DNA of 64,000 nucleotides, from contig NZ_QASA01000001.1 of assembly GCF_003340495.1 (NCBI RefSeq), forward strand, positions 3,906,001-3,970,000, given 5' to 3'. The position numbers and the translations under genes were made by a program. The notes under the pieces are model-generated. The model worked only from the letters and a program-made list of their open reading frames with translations, was not told the origin of the DNA and ran no database searches. Below, in pieces: positions 1 through 7,857 of the stretch; position 1 is the stretch's first letter; each line of letters begins with the position of its first letter. Source of the stretch: Adhaeribacter pallidiroseus. GTDB taxonomy: Bacteria; Bacteroidota; Bacteroidia; Cytophagales; Hymenobacteraceae.

Positions 1-477
1 GCCATTAATCATAACCATACCACCTTTTTTGCTTACCGTCAGCGTTTCGCCATTTACGGATTTTAAAGTTTGGCCGTCTTTTAAGTCCTTCGCGCGTAAA
101 GCCCCGGGTACTACGTGCAAGGTAAGAATTGAAGTTAGTTTTTCTTTATTCTCCGGCTTTACTAACTCATCCACAGTGCCAGCGGGTAATTTATCGAAGG
201 CCGCGTTGGTTGGCGCAAACACGGTAAAAGGACCCGTACCACTCAGCGTTTCTACTAAACCAGCCGCTTTTACAGCTGCTACTAAGGTAGTATGATCGCT
301 GGAGCCTAGGGCATTTTCCACAATGTTTTTAGAAGGCACCATCATGGCGCCGCCTACCATTACTCCTTTTTCGGAGCCAGCCGCTTTGGTTTTTGCCATT
401 GCTTGAGCAGAAACTTCAGAAACAGAGATTGCGGAAATTGCCAGCATAAAAGCGCCGGTAAAAATTAATTTTTTCAT
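1..477 (-). CDS. FAS1 (fasciclin) domain protein, 3' end cut by the window edge
   Basis: Reading the minus strand from ATG at 477 gives 159 codons with no stop before the window edge. The N-terminus is a signal peptide (MKKLIFTGAFMLAISAISVS, cleavage probably after VSAQA). The body has fasciclin hallmarks: DHTTLVAAVKAAGL, then GPFTVFAPTNAAFDKLP, then LTSILTLHVVPGAL. FAS1 proteins are secreted or surface proteins often linked to adhesion. The C-terminal end of the domain lies outside the window. Confident of the family; the substrate or partner is unknown. Confidence 0.85.
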   Translation of the reverse strand, partial: MKKLIFTGAFMLAISAISVSEVSAQAMAKTKAAGSEKGVMVGGAMMVPSKNIVENALGSSDHTTLVAAVKAAGLVETLSGTGPFTVFAPTNAAFDKLPAGTVDELVKPENKEKLTSILTLHVVPGALRAKDLKDGQTLKSVNGETLTVSKKGGMVMING

Positions 478-639
478 AATAGGTCTTTGCATTTTTAATT
501 AATATGACGAGACCTACGGACATTCTGACTTACCGGATTGCAACCTAAGCAAAAGATTCTAAGATATAGATAAAGTTACCTGTACCATTAATTTAACAAG
601 AAAACTGGAACAGGAAATTAGTGCTGCCTTCCGGCTTTT

Positions 640-1443
640 TTAATTTTTAAAGAAGCTATCGTGGGCAAACTTGCCGATAATCGCAGTTACTACTATCAGA
701 AAAAACACCCGGATAAACCCTGTTCCTTTCTGAATAGCCAGGCGAGCCCCCAACGAAGAGCCTAAAACATTACAAACTGCCATGGGAATGCCAAGGTGGT
801 ATATTACCTGATTCGTAAAAACAAAGTAAAGCAAGGCCGATAAGTTGGTAGCCACATTTACAATTTTGGCCGAGACCGAGGCAGCCAGAAAATTAAATCC
901 AAACAGCCCGATAAAAATAAACATCAGAAAGCTGCCCGTACCTGGTCCAAAAAATCCATCGTAAAAGCCAATGGCTAGTCCTACCATCATTCCGTACAAC
1001 TTTTCTTTAGTTGCGGTAAGTCGCGGGGCATGTAAACTACCAAAATCTTTCCGCCAAAAGGTATAAATAGCTACTCCAATGAGTAAGATTAAAATTAAGG
1101 GCCGTAACTTATCCGTAGGAATGGCACTTACCGCCCGGGCGCCGATAAAGGAAAAAATAAATGCAGCAATAGCGGTGGGCAAGATATTGTTCCAATGAAT
1201 CTGCACATTTTTCCGGTACCGCAACAAGGCCGCCGCCGTACCGGAAATTCCGGCTAATTTGCCGGTACCTAGCAAGCTGGCAATGGGTTGGTGGGGCAGT
1301 AAAATAAGCATAGCCGGCGTTTGAATGAGGCCGCCGCCACCCACAATGGAATCTATAAAACCCGCCAGAAAAGCAAAAAAGCACAGGTAAATTATTTCAA
1401 CTTCCACGCGTGTATGGTTAAAATCGCTAGATCCGGAAAACAA
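640..1443 (-). CDS. TSUP-family sulfite exporter TauE/SafE-like permease
   Basis: A 267-residue, strongly hydrophobic protein with about eight membrane segments. It has the two half-repeats typical of TauE/SafE (DUF81) permeases: the N-terminal repeat carries AGFIDSIVGGGGLIQTPAML and the second carries GFYDGFFGPGTGSFLMFIFI. Family members sit in the inner membrane and export or take up sulfur-containing anions or similar small organic anions; the substrate cannot be deduced here. The first residues (MFSGSSDFNHTR) are not family-like, so the true start may be a GTG about 12 codons in, at VEVEIIYLC. It is transcribed away from the TetR gene, with a large palindrome between them. Confidence 0.85.
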   Translation of the reverse strand: MFSGSSDFNHTRVEVEIIYLCFFAFLAGFIDSIVGGGGLIQTPAMLILLPHQPIASLLGTGKLAGISGTAAALLRYRKNVQIHWNNILPTAIAAFIFSFIGARAVSAIPTDKLRPLILILLIGVAIYTFWRKDFGSLHAPRLTATKEKLYGMMVGLAIGFYDGFFGPGTGSFLMFIFIGLFGFNFLAASVSAKIVNVATNLSALLYFVFTNQVIYHLGIPMAVCNVLGSSLGARLAIQKGTGFIRVFFLIVVTAIIGKFAHDSFFKN

Positions 1444-1567
1444 AGTTGTAAAAGTAGAAATATTTTATTCTACACTAAACTCACCTGTTCCCTGCCGAAC
1501 AAATTTCTGGAAACTTATTCCGCTTTAAACCTATCGTCAACTTGTTTTAAAAAGTTTTTAATAGTAT

Positions 1568-1648
1568 TACTATCATGAATAAAACATTACTTCTATTTGC
1601 AATAGTTATACTATTACAAATAGAAGTAATGTTTTATTCATGATAGTA
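1568..1648. repeat. 81-bp near-perfect palindrome
   Basis: Arms 1568-1606 and 1610-1648 are reverse complements over 39 bp with one mismatch (C1600/A1616) and a 3-nt loop (TAT). It lies in the gap between the TSUP permease and the TetR regulator, which are transcribed divergently. It could act as a bidirectional terminator-like hairpin, an operator region, or the relic of a small mobile element. The plus strand of the palindrome also encodes a 22-residue hydrophobic ORF (see the separate entry). Confidence 0.9.
1575..1643 (+). other. 22-codon hydrophobic mini-ORF inside the palindrome
   Basis: ATG at 1575 to TGA at 1641-1643 reads MNKTLLLFAIVILLQIEVMF followed by YS. It could be read as a single short membrane segment. 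There is no sign beyond the open frame that it is translated, and the frame may be a by-product of the palindrome. Confidence 0.15.
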
Positions 1649-1686
1649 TATAATAAACAAGCCGGCTTTTAATTACAACTTAACTG

Positions 1687-2370
1687 ATGAGTAACGTCTT
1701 AAAAATTAATCTTAACCATAAATCGTATCTCCGCGATCCGGAGCAAACCACGCTGGGTCAGAAAATTATTGCGGCTAGTATTAAGCTCATCGACCAGATT
1801 GGCTTTGAAGAATTTACCTTTAAAAAATTAGCTGCTGAGATGAATTCCACCGAGGCTTCCGTGTACCGGTATTTTGAGAATAAGCATAAGCTACTTATTT
1901 ACCTGGTATCGTGGTATTGGGTATGGCTAGACTACCAGATTTCTTTTCAAACAAATAATATTTCGGATCCGGCTCAGCGGCTGCGCATCATCATCCAAAC
2001 CTTAACAACGGCAAACAAAGACAGTCTGCAAACTAATTACCTAGACGAAGCTGCGCTGCACCGCATTGTGATTGTTGATGCGCCTAAAGCTTACTTAACA
2101 AAAGAGGTAGACGCTGATAACAAGGAAGGCCTTTTTTTAGAATATAAAGGCTTATGCAAAAAAATTGCGGCGATTATTCAGGAGCTGGCGCCTGGATACC
2201 CCTATCCGCATGCACTTACCAGCACCATGATGGAGGCTACCCACCAGCAAACGTATTTTGCCGAACACCTGCCGTCGCTCACCGATATTCGCCCGAACGC
2301 GGATGATAAAACCTCGGTGGCTGATTTTCTGGAACAGTTGGTTTTTGCCGCCATTGGCTACCTTAAATAG
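1687..2370 (+). CDS. TetR/AcrR family transcriptional regulator
   Basis: A 227-residue protein with a TetR-type N-terminal helix-turn-helix around residues 24-70 (QKIIAASIKLIDQIGFEEFT, then FKKLAAEMNSTEASVYRYF, then ENKHKLL). The C-terminal part is a variable helical ligand-binding domain. It sits about 105 bp upstream of, and codirectional with, the ABC-HlyD-TolC locus, so it probably represses that locus in response to a ligand. This is inference from gene order. The ligand is unknown. Confidence 0.85.
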   Translation: MSNVLKINLNHKSYLRDPEQTTLGQKIIAASIKLIDQIGFEEFTFKKLAAEMNSTEASVYRYFENKHKLLIYLVSWYWVWLDYQISFQTNNISDPAQRLRIIIQTLTTANKDSLQTNYLDEAALHRIVIVDAPKAYLTKEVDADNKEGLFLEYKGLCKKIAAIIQELAPGYPYPHALTSTMMEATHQQTYFAEHLPSLTDIRPNADDKTSVADFLEQLVFAAIGYLK

Positions 2371-2475
2371 GTTACAGGTGGTAAACTGGATGTTTATCAG
2401 ATGTTACAAACTGCCATTAAAACAACCTTAATCTTAATTATAATTTTTGCCACTTATTAACTATTAAGGATACTT

Positions 2476-3345
2476 ATGAACCGTAAACTGCTTCCGGTAA
2501 TTCACGAGTTGTTCGCCAATTTAAGCGGGTACACGGTACACCTGTCCCCGGAAACTTTTGCTGCTTCTGGTGCGCCCGTTCCAGCAACTACTTTTATGCA
2601 ATTGCTGGCCGCCGATGGCCCCCGGCACCATTTATCATACTTACCCGCTCGGTTACCGGCTGCGGCTTTTCTTCAATTGTTGCATCATGCTACTTATCCG
2701 GTTTTATTCTTCCGGATAGCTGCGGGGCAGGTATACCCCGTTGTTATAAAACGAAGCGGCAAACATTTTGAATTGTACCAACTGCAAAGCAATTTACCGG
2801 AACGCCAGACTATTACGAACCTCGAACACTTGCTGGAGAATTGTTTTACGCTGCCAGATACTTCCGCTGGCGAACCTTTGATTCCGTACGTTACTTGTAT
2901 TTTGCAACCGGCTAGTAACCCGGCCAAAACCGGCGGAGCCGCCGGCGACAAAAAGCAACCTTCTCCGTTGCACCGTTTCTTTCAACTACTGGCTCCAGAA
3001 AAACGCGAAATCGGGTATTTATACATTTATGCGGCTATTGCTGGTATTATTAGCTTGTCGCTACCTCTTGGAGTGCAAAGTATTATTGGCTTTATATCAG
3101 CCGGACAAGTAACGGCATCGGTGGTGGTGCTTATTGCGGTAATTGTAGCGGGTACCCTGGTAACCGGAGACCTGCAGCTCATGCAAGTCTGGCTGGTGGA
3201 GTACTTGCAACAACGCTTGTTTAGCCGGATGGCCTTTAACTTTGCCCACCGGGTACCTAAGTTTCAGCTAGAAGGACTTCAACCGCATCACCCGGTAGAA
3301 TTAATGAACCGTTTTTTTGAAACGGTAACGCTGCAAAAAGGCTTA
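2476..3345 (+). pseudogene. Type I secretion-type ABC transporter, N-terminal fragment (interrupted by IS)
   Basis: This is the first 290 codons of an ABC exporter. The open frame runs on to 3357, but its last four codons belong to the inserted IS. Residues 1-130 look like a degenerate peptidase-like N-terminal domain with no catalytic Cys. Two membrane segments follow at roughly residues 182-205 (YIYAAIAGIISLSLPLGVQS) and 212-236. The frame breaks after LQKGL at 3345 and resumes in phase at 4251 (AKILLEFSAAILQILFGLIL), then at 5215. Removing both IS elements rebuilds about 732 codons, a normal length for LapB/HlyB-like exporters. The HlyD and TolC partners follow directly. Confidence 0.85.
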
Positions 3346-4247
3346 GAATATGTTTAAAAATTAGGGAAGGGGAATTTAACAGAATTATAAAATCAAAAAA
3401 GGCAGTAGTCGAGTAACAAAGGGTGTCTAAATCCGAGTTACGATGCCGAAGAAGAAACTAAAGTTTACCCGTCAGCACTTCTGTGCGTTGACTACTGCCC
3501 AAAGGCAAGTTATAAAAGAAATTATTGACAATGGCCGGAAACGTAAACATAATTTGTTGGAGGTAGTGCAAGCCATTCTACGGATTACCCGTACTGGCCT
3601 GCAATGGCGGAACTTGGAAGGAGCTTATCCGCCCTGGCCAGTAGTGTATTACTACTTTCGCAAGTGGCAAGCCGATGGTACTTGGGCCCAAGTGTTAACC
3701 GCCTTGGTGAGAAAGGAGCGCCAAAGGCAAAAACGAGAGGAGCAAGCCTCGGCCGTGGCCGTGGATAGTCAGAGCGTGAAGAAAGCCAGTTTTATTTCCC
3801 TGGAAACAGGGATAGATGGCGGTAAAAACGTGAATGGGCGCAAACGGCATCTAGCCGTGGACACGTTGGGCTTACCGCTGGCCCTACATGTTTCTTCGGC
3901 CCAAGAGCACGATGGGCAAGCAGGGGTGGAACTGCTCTGGCAGCTGGAGCAAGCTTCTAATCGGCTCACCTTGATTCGAGCTGACCAAGCTTATAGCGGC
4001 TACTTTAAAGACTGTGCCCAGCTTTATGAGTGGTCAGTAGAGATCACGCAAAAGCCGGAAAGTCAAAGGGGATTTGTGCCCCAGAAAGGCAGATGGCAGG
4101 TAGAAAGAAGTTTCGCTTGGTTAAACTTCTTTCGCCGTTTGAGCAAGGATTATGAGAAAACTACCGCTTCTTCCCTCTGCTTTCTGCAGCTGGCTTTTAT
4201 TGATATGCTTTTGGCAAGAGTACCTAACTAAATTTTTAAACATACTC
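3346..4247 (+). mobile_element. IS5-family insertion sequence, 902 bp
   Basis: The ends are imperfect inverted repeats: GAATATGTTTAAAAATT at 3346-3362 and its complement at 4231-4247, with one mismatch in 17. It is flanked by a 3-bp duplication TTA (3343-3345 and 4248-4250), which fits the TNA target of several IS5 subgroups. Removing 3346-4250 restores the ABC transporter frame exactly. It carries one transposase gene that is intact, so the insertion may be recent. Confidence 0.9.
3443..4231 (+). CDS. IS5-family transposase (DDE)
   Basis: A 262-residue full-length transposase. The N-terminal part (residues about 10-85) is the IS5-type DUF4096 DNA-binding region (TGLQWRNLEGAYPPWPVVYY). The DDE catalytic core has D in AVAVDSQSVKKA, D in LIRADQAYSG and E in RWQVERSFAWLNFFRR. 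It catalyses cut-and-paste movement of the surrounding element. The stop codon overlaps the right terminal repeat. The reading frame is intact, so it is probably active. Confidence 0.92.
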   Translation: MPKKKLKFTRQHFCALTTAQRQVIKEIIDNGRKRKHNLLEVVQAILRITRTGLQWRNLEGAYPPWPVVYYYFRKWQADGTWAQVLTALVRKERQRQKREEQASAVAVDSQSVKKASFISLETGIDGGKNVNGRKRHLAVDTLGLPLALHVSSAQEHDGQAGVELLWQLEQASNRLTLIRADQAYSGYFKDCAQLYEWSVEITQKPESQRGFVPQKGRWQVERSFAWLNFFRRLSKDYEKTTASSLCFLQLAFIDMLLARVPN

Positions 4248-4250
4248 TTA

Positions 4251-4313
4251 GCTAAGATTTTACTCGAATTTAGCGCGGCTATTCTGCAAATTCTGTTCGG
4301 TTTAATTTTAATA
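4251..4313 (+). pseudogene. ABC transporter, middle fragment between two IS elements
   Basis: These 21 codons (AKILLEFSAAILQILFGLIL plus one) are the continuation of the ABC transporter membrane domain. They are in phase with the N-terminal piece ending at 3345 and the C-terminal piece beginning at 5215. The fragment is a third or fourth membrane helix stranded between the two insertions. Confidence 0.8.
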
Positions 4314-5212
4314 GACTTCTTTCAAAAGTACTTAGATAGTGTCGTAATTAGCAATGGCAGCAAAGAGGTTAAAGCGTAAGCCAAAGCGCTTTCGACGATT
4401 TCTATACTTGGTAGCAAAAATTTTGAATCGTTTAAGAAAACCAAACACGTTTTCAATCTTGATTCGCTGGGAAGACAACGCTCGGTTTTGTTGCTGGTCT
4501 TGCCGCGTTAAAGGATAATGTTTGGAGGCCTTCTTCGGGGTATGGGCTTGCGGGATCAACTTTTTGATTCCTTGATAACCCGAATCCGCTAATAGCAGGA
4601 TAGGAGTTGGGAGTTTAAGCTGGCTGCATTTAAAAAGTTGGAAATCATGCACTGCTCCTTTGGCAAAATGCGTACAAATGATTTTTCCGCTCTTCTTATC
4701 CACTATCATTTGTGTTTTCAGATGATGTTGTTTCTTTTTAGCCGAGTAGTAGCGTCTTTGTTTTTTTGGGGACGTTCGATTCTTGTCTCCGTAGCATCTA
4801 CCAGTACTACTTGGTAACTGATGGAACTTTGGAGAAGGGCTTTTTTGCCAGGTAAGCTAAATTCCCCGGATTGGAGTAAAAGATTTTCCGCTCGTGTAAT
4901 CAAGCGGAAGGCCGTGGCTTCACTCACTTGGTAGCTCTGAGCGATGTGAAAATAGGTCCGGTATTCCCGATTATATTCTAACATCATCAATACTTGATCG
5001 GCCTCCGACAAGCGACTAGGACGACCGAGAACTTTCTTGTTTTTGGCTATTTGTTCGCTTAAAACTGCTTTCATGTGCTCAAAGGTGGCTTTATGCACCC
5101 CTGTTAAGCGCCGGAAAAGAGCTTCGCTTAAAAAGCGGATTTGTTCGTATTTTGTCACCATACCGCAAAGTTCTGCTATTTACTTAATATCTAATTACTT
5201 TTGAAAGAAGTC
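4314..5212 (-). mobile_element. Second IS5-like insertion sequence, 899 bp
   Basis: The terminal inverted repeats are 25 bp with one mismatch: 4314-4338 begins GACTTCTTTCAAAAGTA, and 5188-5212 is its complement. TA flanks both ends (4312-4313 and 5213-5214), so a TA duplication is the simplest reading; a TTA duplication with one-base asymmetry is also possible. Its transposase lies on the minus strand in two overlapping frames. It inserted 66 bp from the first IS in the same gene and is of a different subtype, so these were two separate events. Confidence 0.85.
4332..5161 (-). CDS. IS5-like transposase in two frames (orfA/orfB)
   Basis: orfA (5161 down to 4718) has a helical DNA-binding region and the first catalytic Asp (VVLVDATETRIERP). 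orfB, in the -1 frame down to 4332, has the second Asp (LLLADSGYQGIKKLIP) and the catalytic Glu (IKIENVFGFLKRF). The frames join at a run of seven A's. In the upstream frame it reads A AAA AAC, a classic -1 ribosomal slip site, and slipping yields RPQKNQRRYYSAKKKQHHLK, a family-like junction. A single-base loss from an A8 run would also explain it. The conserved core is otherwise complete. Confidence 0.8.
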
Positions 5213-5214
5213 TA

Positions 5215-6480
5215 TTATCGTTTTATCATTCTTCGTTTATCTTTTTCGGTCTTTTACTAATAGGTATGCTGGCTTTTATTATTGGCAGTACGGGCCACAA
5301 AGGGGTAGATACTAGTTTAATCGAGTCTAAATACAAGTACCAGATGGTAGGATGGCTGCAGCACATGGCCCGTTCGCTGCATTCTTTTAAACTAGGTAAT
5401 ACAGCCAATCTGGGATTGCAAAAAACCGATTATTTAGTAAGCCATTACATTACCGCCCGGCGGCAGCACTTTGGGGTGCTCGTTACGCAATACTGGGGCT
5501 TTATTATTTTTAAAACATTAATTACCGCGGCCTTGCTGATACTGGGTTGCATTTTAGTGGTGCAGCAGCAAATAAACATGGGCCAGTTTGTAGCTTCCGA
5601 GATTATCATCATTTTAATCATGGGTTCGGTAGAAAAACTAATCTTGAAACTAGATGTGGTGTACGATGTATTAACCAGCTTAGAGAAAGTAGCTACCGTA
5701 ACAGAACTGCCCCTCGAAGAAAACCAAGGGCTGCAACTCGATGACGAAATTTCCGAGGGTGGCTTAACGCTCCAAGTAAAGCATTTAGATTTTCAGGCGG
5801 GCGAAGACGCACCGTGGGTCTTAACGGGATTAAACTTCCGGCTGGATGCCGGCAAAATCATAGGCTTTGCCGGCTTAGATGCCGCTAGCCAAAAAGCCAT
5901 GGTCCGGGTACTGCTGGGTATGTTTCCGAATTACCGCGGCAGCATTACCTACAATGGCTTATCGCTCCGCGACCTGGACCCTGCTTCTTTCCGGAGACAA
6001 ATAGGCTGGTTAGCGGAGTCTGACGAGATTATTCCGGGTACGATCCTGGACAATATTCTGTACGGACAGCCAGCCGGTTCGCAATCGGAGCTAATGCAAA
6101 TATTAGAAATTGTTGGGCTCTCCTCGGTTATCCAAAACTTACCCAAAGGACTACATACCTGGCTTACCGGCACTCCTTGGACCTTTTCCAGCAACCTGTA
6201 CGCTAAAATTACGCTGGCCCGCTGCTTGTTACAGAAACCCCGGTTACTCTTTATCGAAGATAGCCGATTAACCATTGAACCCGCAGAAAAAAATAAAATT
6301 TACGAGCGGCTCATTCAGGCGCGGCCCTGCACTTTGGTCTTTATTTCCAATACCGAAGCGGTATTACAGCGTTGCGAACAGATATTATTATTTAGCGATG
6401 GCCGCCTGGCGGCAGAAGGCACTTACGCCGATTTACAGCCTAATTTACATCTGCAGGAAATTGTAAAAGTATCTTTTTAA
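5215..6480 (+). pseudogene. ABC transporter, C-terminal fragment with degenerate nucleotide-binding domain
   Basis: The rest of the interrupted exporter, 421 codons. The first ATG is at 5266, but homology-like sequence (LSFYHSSFIFFGLLLIGML) starts at 5215. Two or three membrane segments are followed by an ABC domain from about 5760. Every ATPase motif is altered: Walker A reads GLDAASQKA (Lys replaced by Gln), the Q-loop position is Glu (WLAESD), the signature is FSSNL, Walker B is LLFIED with D and E exchanged, and the switch His is Asn (FISNTE). It probably could not hydrolyse ATP normally even before the IS insertions. The HlyD gene begins 3 bp after the stop. Confidence 0.8.
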
Positions 6481-6483
6481 TAA

Positions 6484-7857
6484 ATGAACGCTATTAAGAA
6501 ACCCGTTGGGGAACAAGTGCATTATACTACCGCTGATTTGCTGCAAACGCCGGCTCTAGGCCGCAATCTGGCGTATTGGTGCGCCGGCATATTTACTGCC
6601 TTGCTGTTAGCCTTGTTTTTACCCTGGACCCAGAACATCCGCTCCGATGGTACCCTTACTGCTTTAAACCCAGCGGATCGGCCGCAAACTTTACCCAGCG
6701 TTATCTCGGGCCGAGTGGAACGCTGGCACGTGCCCGAAGGGCAATGGGTAACGAAAGGTGATACTATTTTAAGCATTTCGGAGGTTAAAGACAAGTATTT
6801 TGACCCAGCTTTGCTCACCCGATTACAAGAACAAATGGATGCAAAACAAGGTACCCAGCAGGCTACTAACGAAAAAGTAAAAGCCCTGGCTAAACAAATT
6901 AAGGCGTTAGAAGCCGCCCGGCAATTTTCGTTGAACAAAGCCCACAACAAAATTCTGCAAACCACTTATAAACTGCGCTCGGATAGCGCCGACCTGGCAG
7001 CCAGCCAAACGGACTATAAAATTGCCCAAGTACAGCTGGAACGACAAGATGCCTTATACCGCCAAGGCCTTAAATCTTTAACGGAACTAGAAAGCCGCCG
7101 ACTGAAATTTCAGGAAACCCAAGCCAAATTGCTCAGCTACGAAAATAAGTATGCCAGCACCCAGCAGGAATTAGTCAACGCCCGACTGGAAATACAATCC
7201 TTAAATGCCGAATACGCCGAGAAAATAGCTAAAGCCCAATCCGACTTAAGCTCTACGCGCTCTTACTTATTTACGAACGATGGTGAAATAGCTAAACTCC
7301 AAAACGAAATTAGTAGCACGCGCATCCGGTCAGGATTTTATCATTTAAGAGCACCCCAAGATGGGTATGTAGTTAAGGCATTAAAAGCCGGTATTGGCGA
7401 AACTATTAAAGAAGGAGAAGCCGTAGCCACTATTTCGCCACGCCAGCATCAGTTGGCCGTAGAGCTCTATGTGAAGCCCATGGATTTACCGCTCTTGCGG
7501 CGGGGCCAGGAGGTCCGCTTGCAATTCGACGGATGGCCAGCTTTGGTATTCTCGGGTTGGCCCGGAACAGGTTTTGGTACTTTCGGGGGCCGCATTGCTG
7601 TTATAGATAATGTTGGTTCACAGGGTAAATACCGCATATTAGTCGTTCCGGATAAAAAAACGCAGCCCTGGCCGGAGGCATTACGCTTAGGTTCGGGAGT
7701 TTATGGCTGGGCCTTACTCCAGGATGTGCCCCTTTGGTACGAATTGTGGCGCCAACTCAATGGCTTCCCAGCCAACTATCCGGAAACAGGAAACAGCACA
7801 CAAACCAAAAATAAATCTGAAATAAAAAATAATAATGCCGATGAAACGGAAGTGTAG
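6484..7857 (+). CDS. HlyD-family periplasmic adaptor (membrane fusion protein)
   Basis: A 457-residue adaptor that links an inner-membrane exporter to a TolC-type channel. One membrane helix lies near residues 31-47 (GIFTALLLALFLPW). A biotinyl-lipoyl half-motif follows (SGRVERWHVPEGQWVTKGDT), then a long alpha-hairpin coiled coil at about 110-280, then the second lipoyl half and beta barrel (LRAPQDGYVVKALKAGIGET). It starts 3 bp after the ABC gene and overlaps the TolC gene by 23 bp, so it is operonic. The low-complexity tail (about 425-457) is rich in Asn and Lys. Confidence 0.9.
   Translation: MNAIKKPVGEQVHYTTADLLQTPALGRNLAYWCAGIFTALLLALFLPWTQNIRSDGTLTALNPADRPQTLPSVISGRVERWHVPEGQWVTKGDTILSISEVKDKYFDPALLTRLQEQMDAKQGTQQATNEKVKALAKQIKALEAARQFSLNKAHNKILQTTYKLRSDSADLAASQTDYKIAQVQLERQDALYRQGLKSLTELESRRLKFQETQAKLLSYENKYASTQQELVNARLEIQSLNAEYAEKIAKAQSDLSSTRSYLFTNDGEIAKLQNEISSTRIRSGFYHLRAPQDGYVVKALKAGIGETIKEGEAVATISPRQHQLAVELYVKPMDLPLLRRGQEVRLQFDGWPALVFSGWPGTGFGTFGGRIAVIDNVGSQGKYRILVVPDKKTQPWPEALRLGSGVYGWALLQDVPLWYELWRQLNGFPANYPETGNSTQTKNKSEIKNNNADETEV

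Noticed and set aside
29-295. Plus-strand 88-codon frame
   Set aside because: It lies entirely antisense to the FAS1-domain gene, which has clear family motifs.
4152-4379. Plus-strand 75-codon frame across the IS ends
   Set aside because: Its start is inside the transposase gene in another frame; only the segment 4251-4313 is meaningful, as the stranded middle of the ABC transporter.
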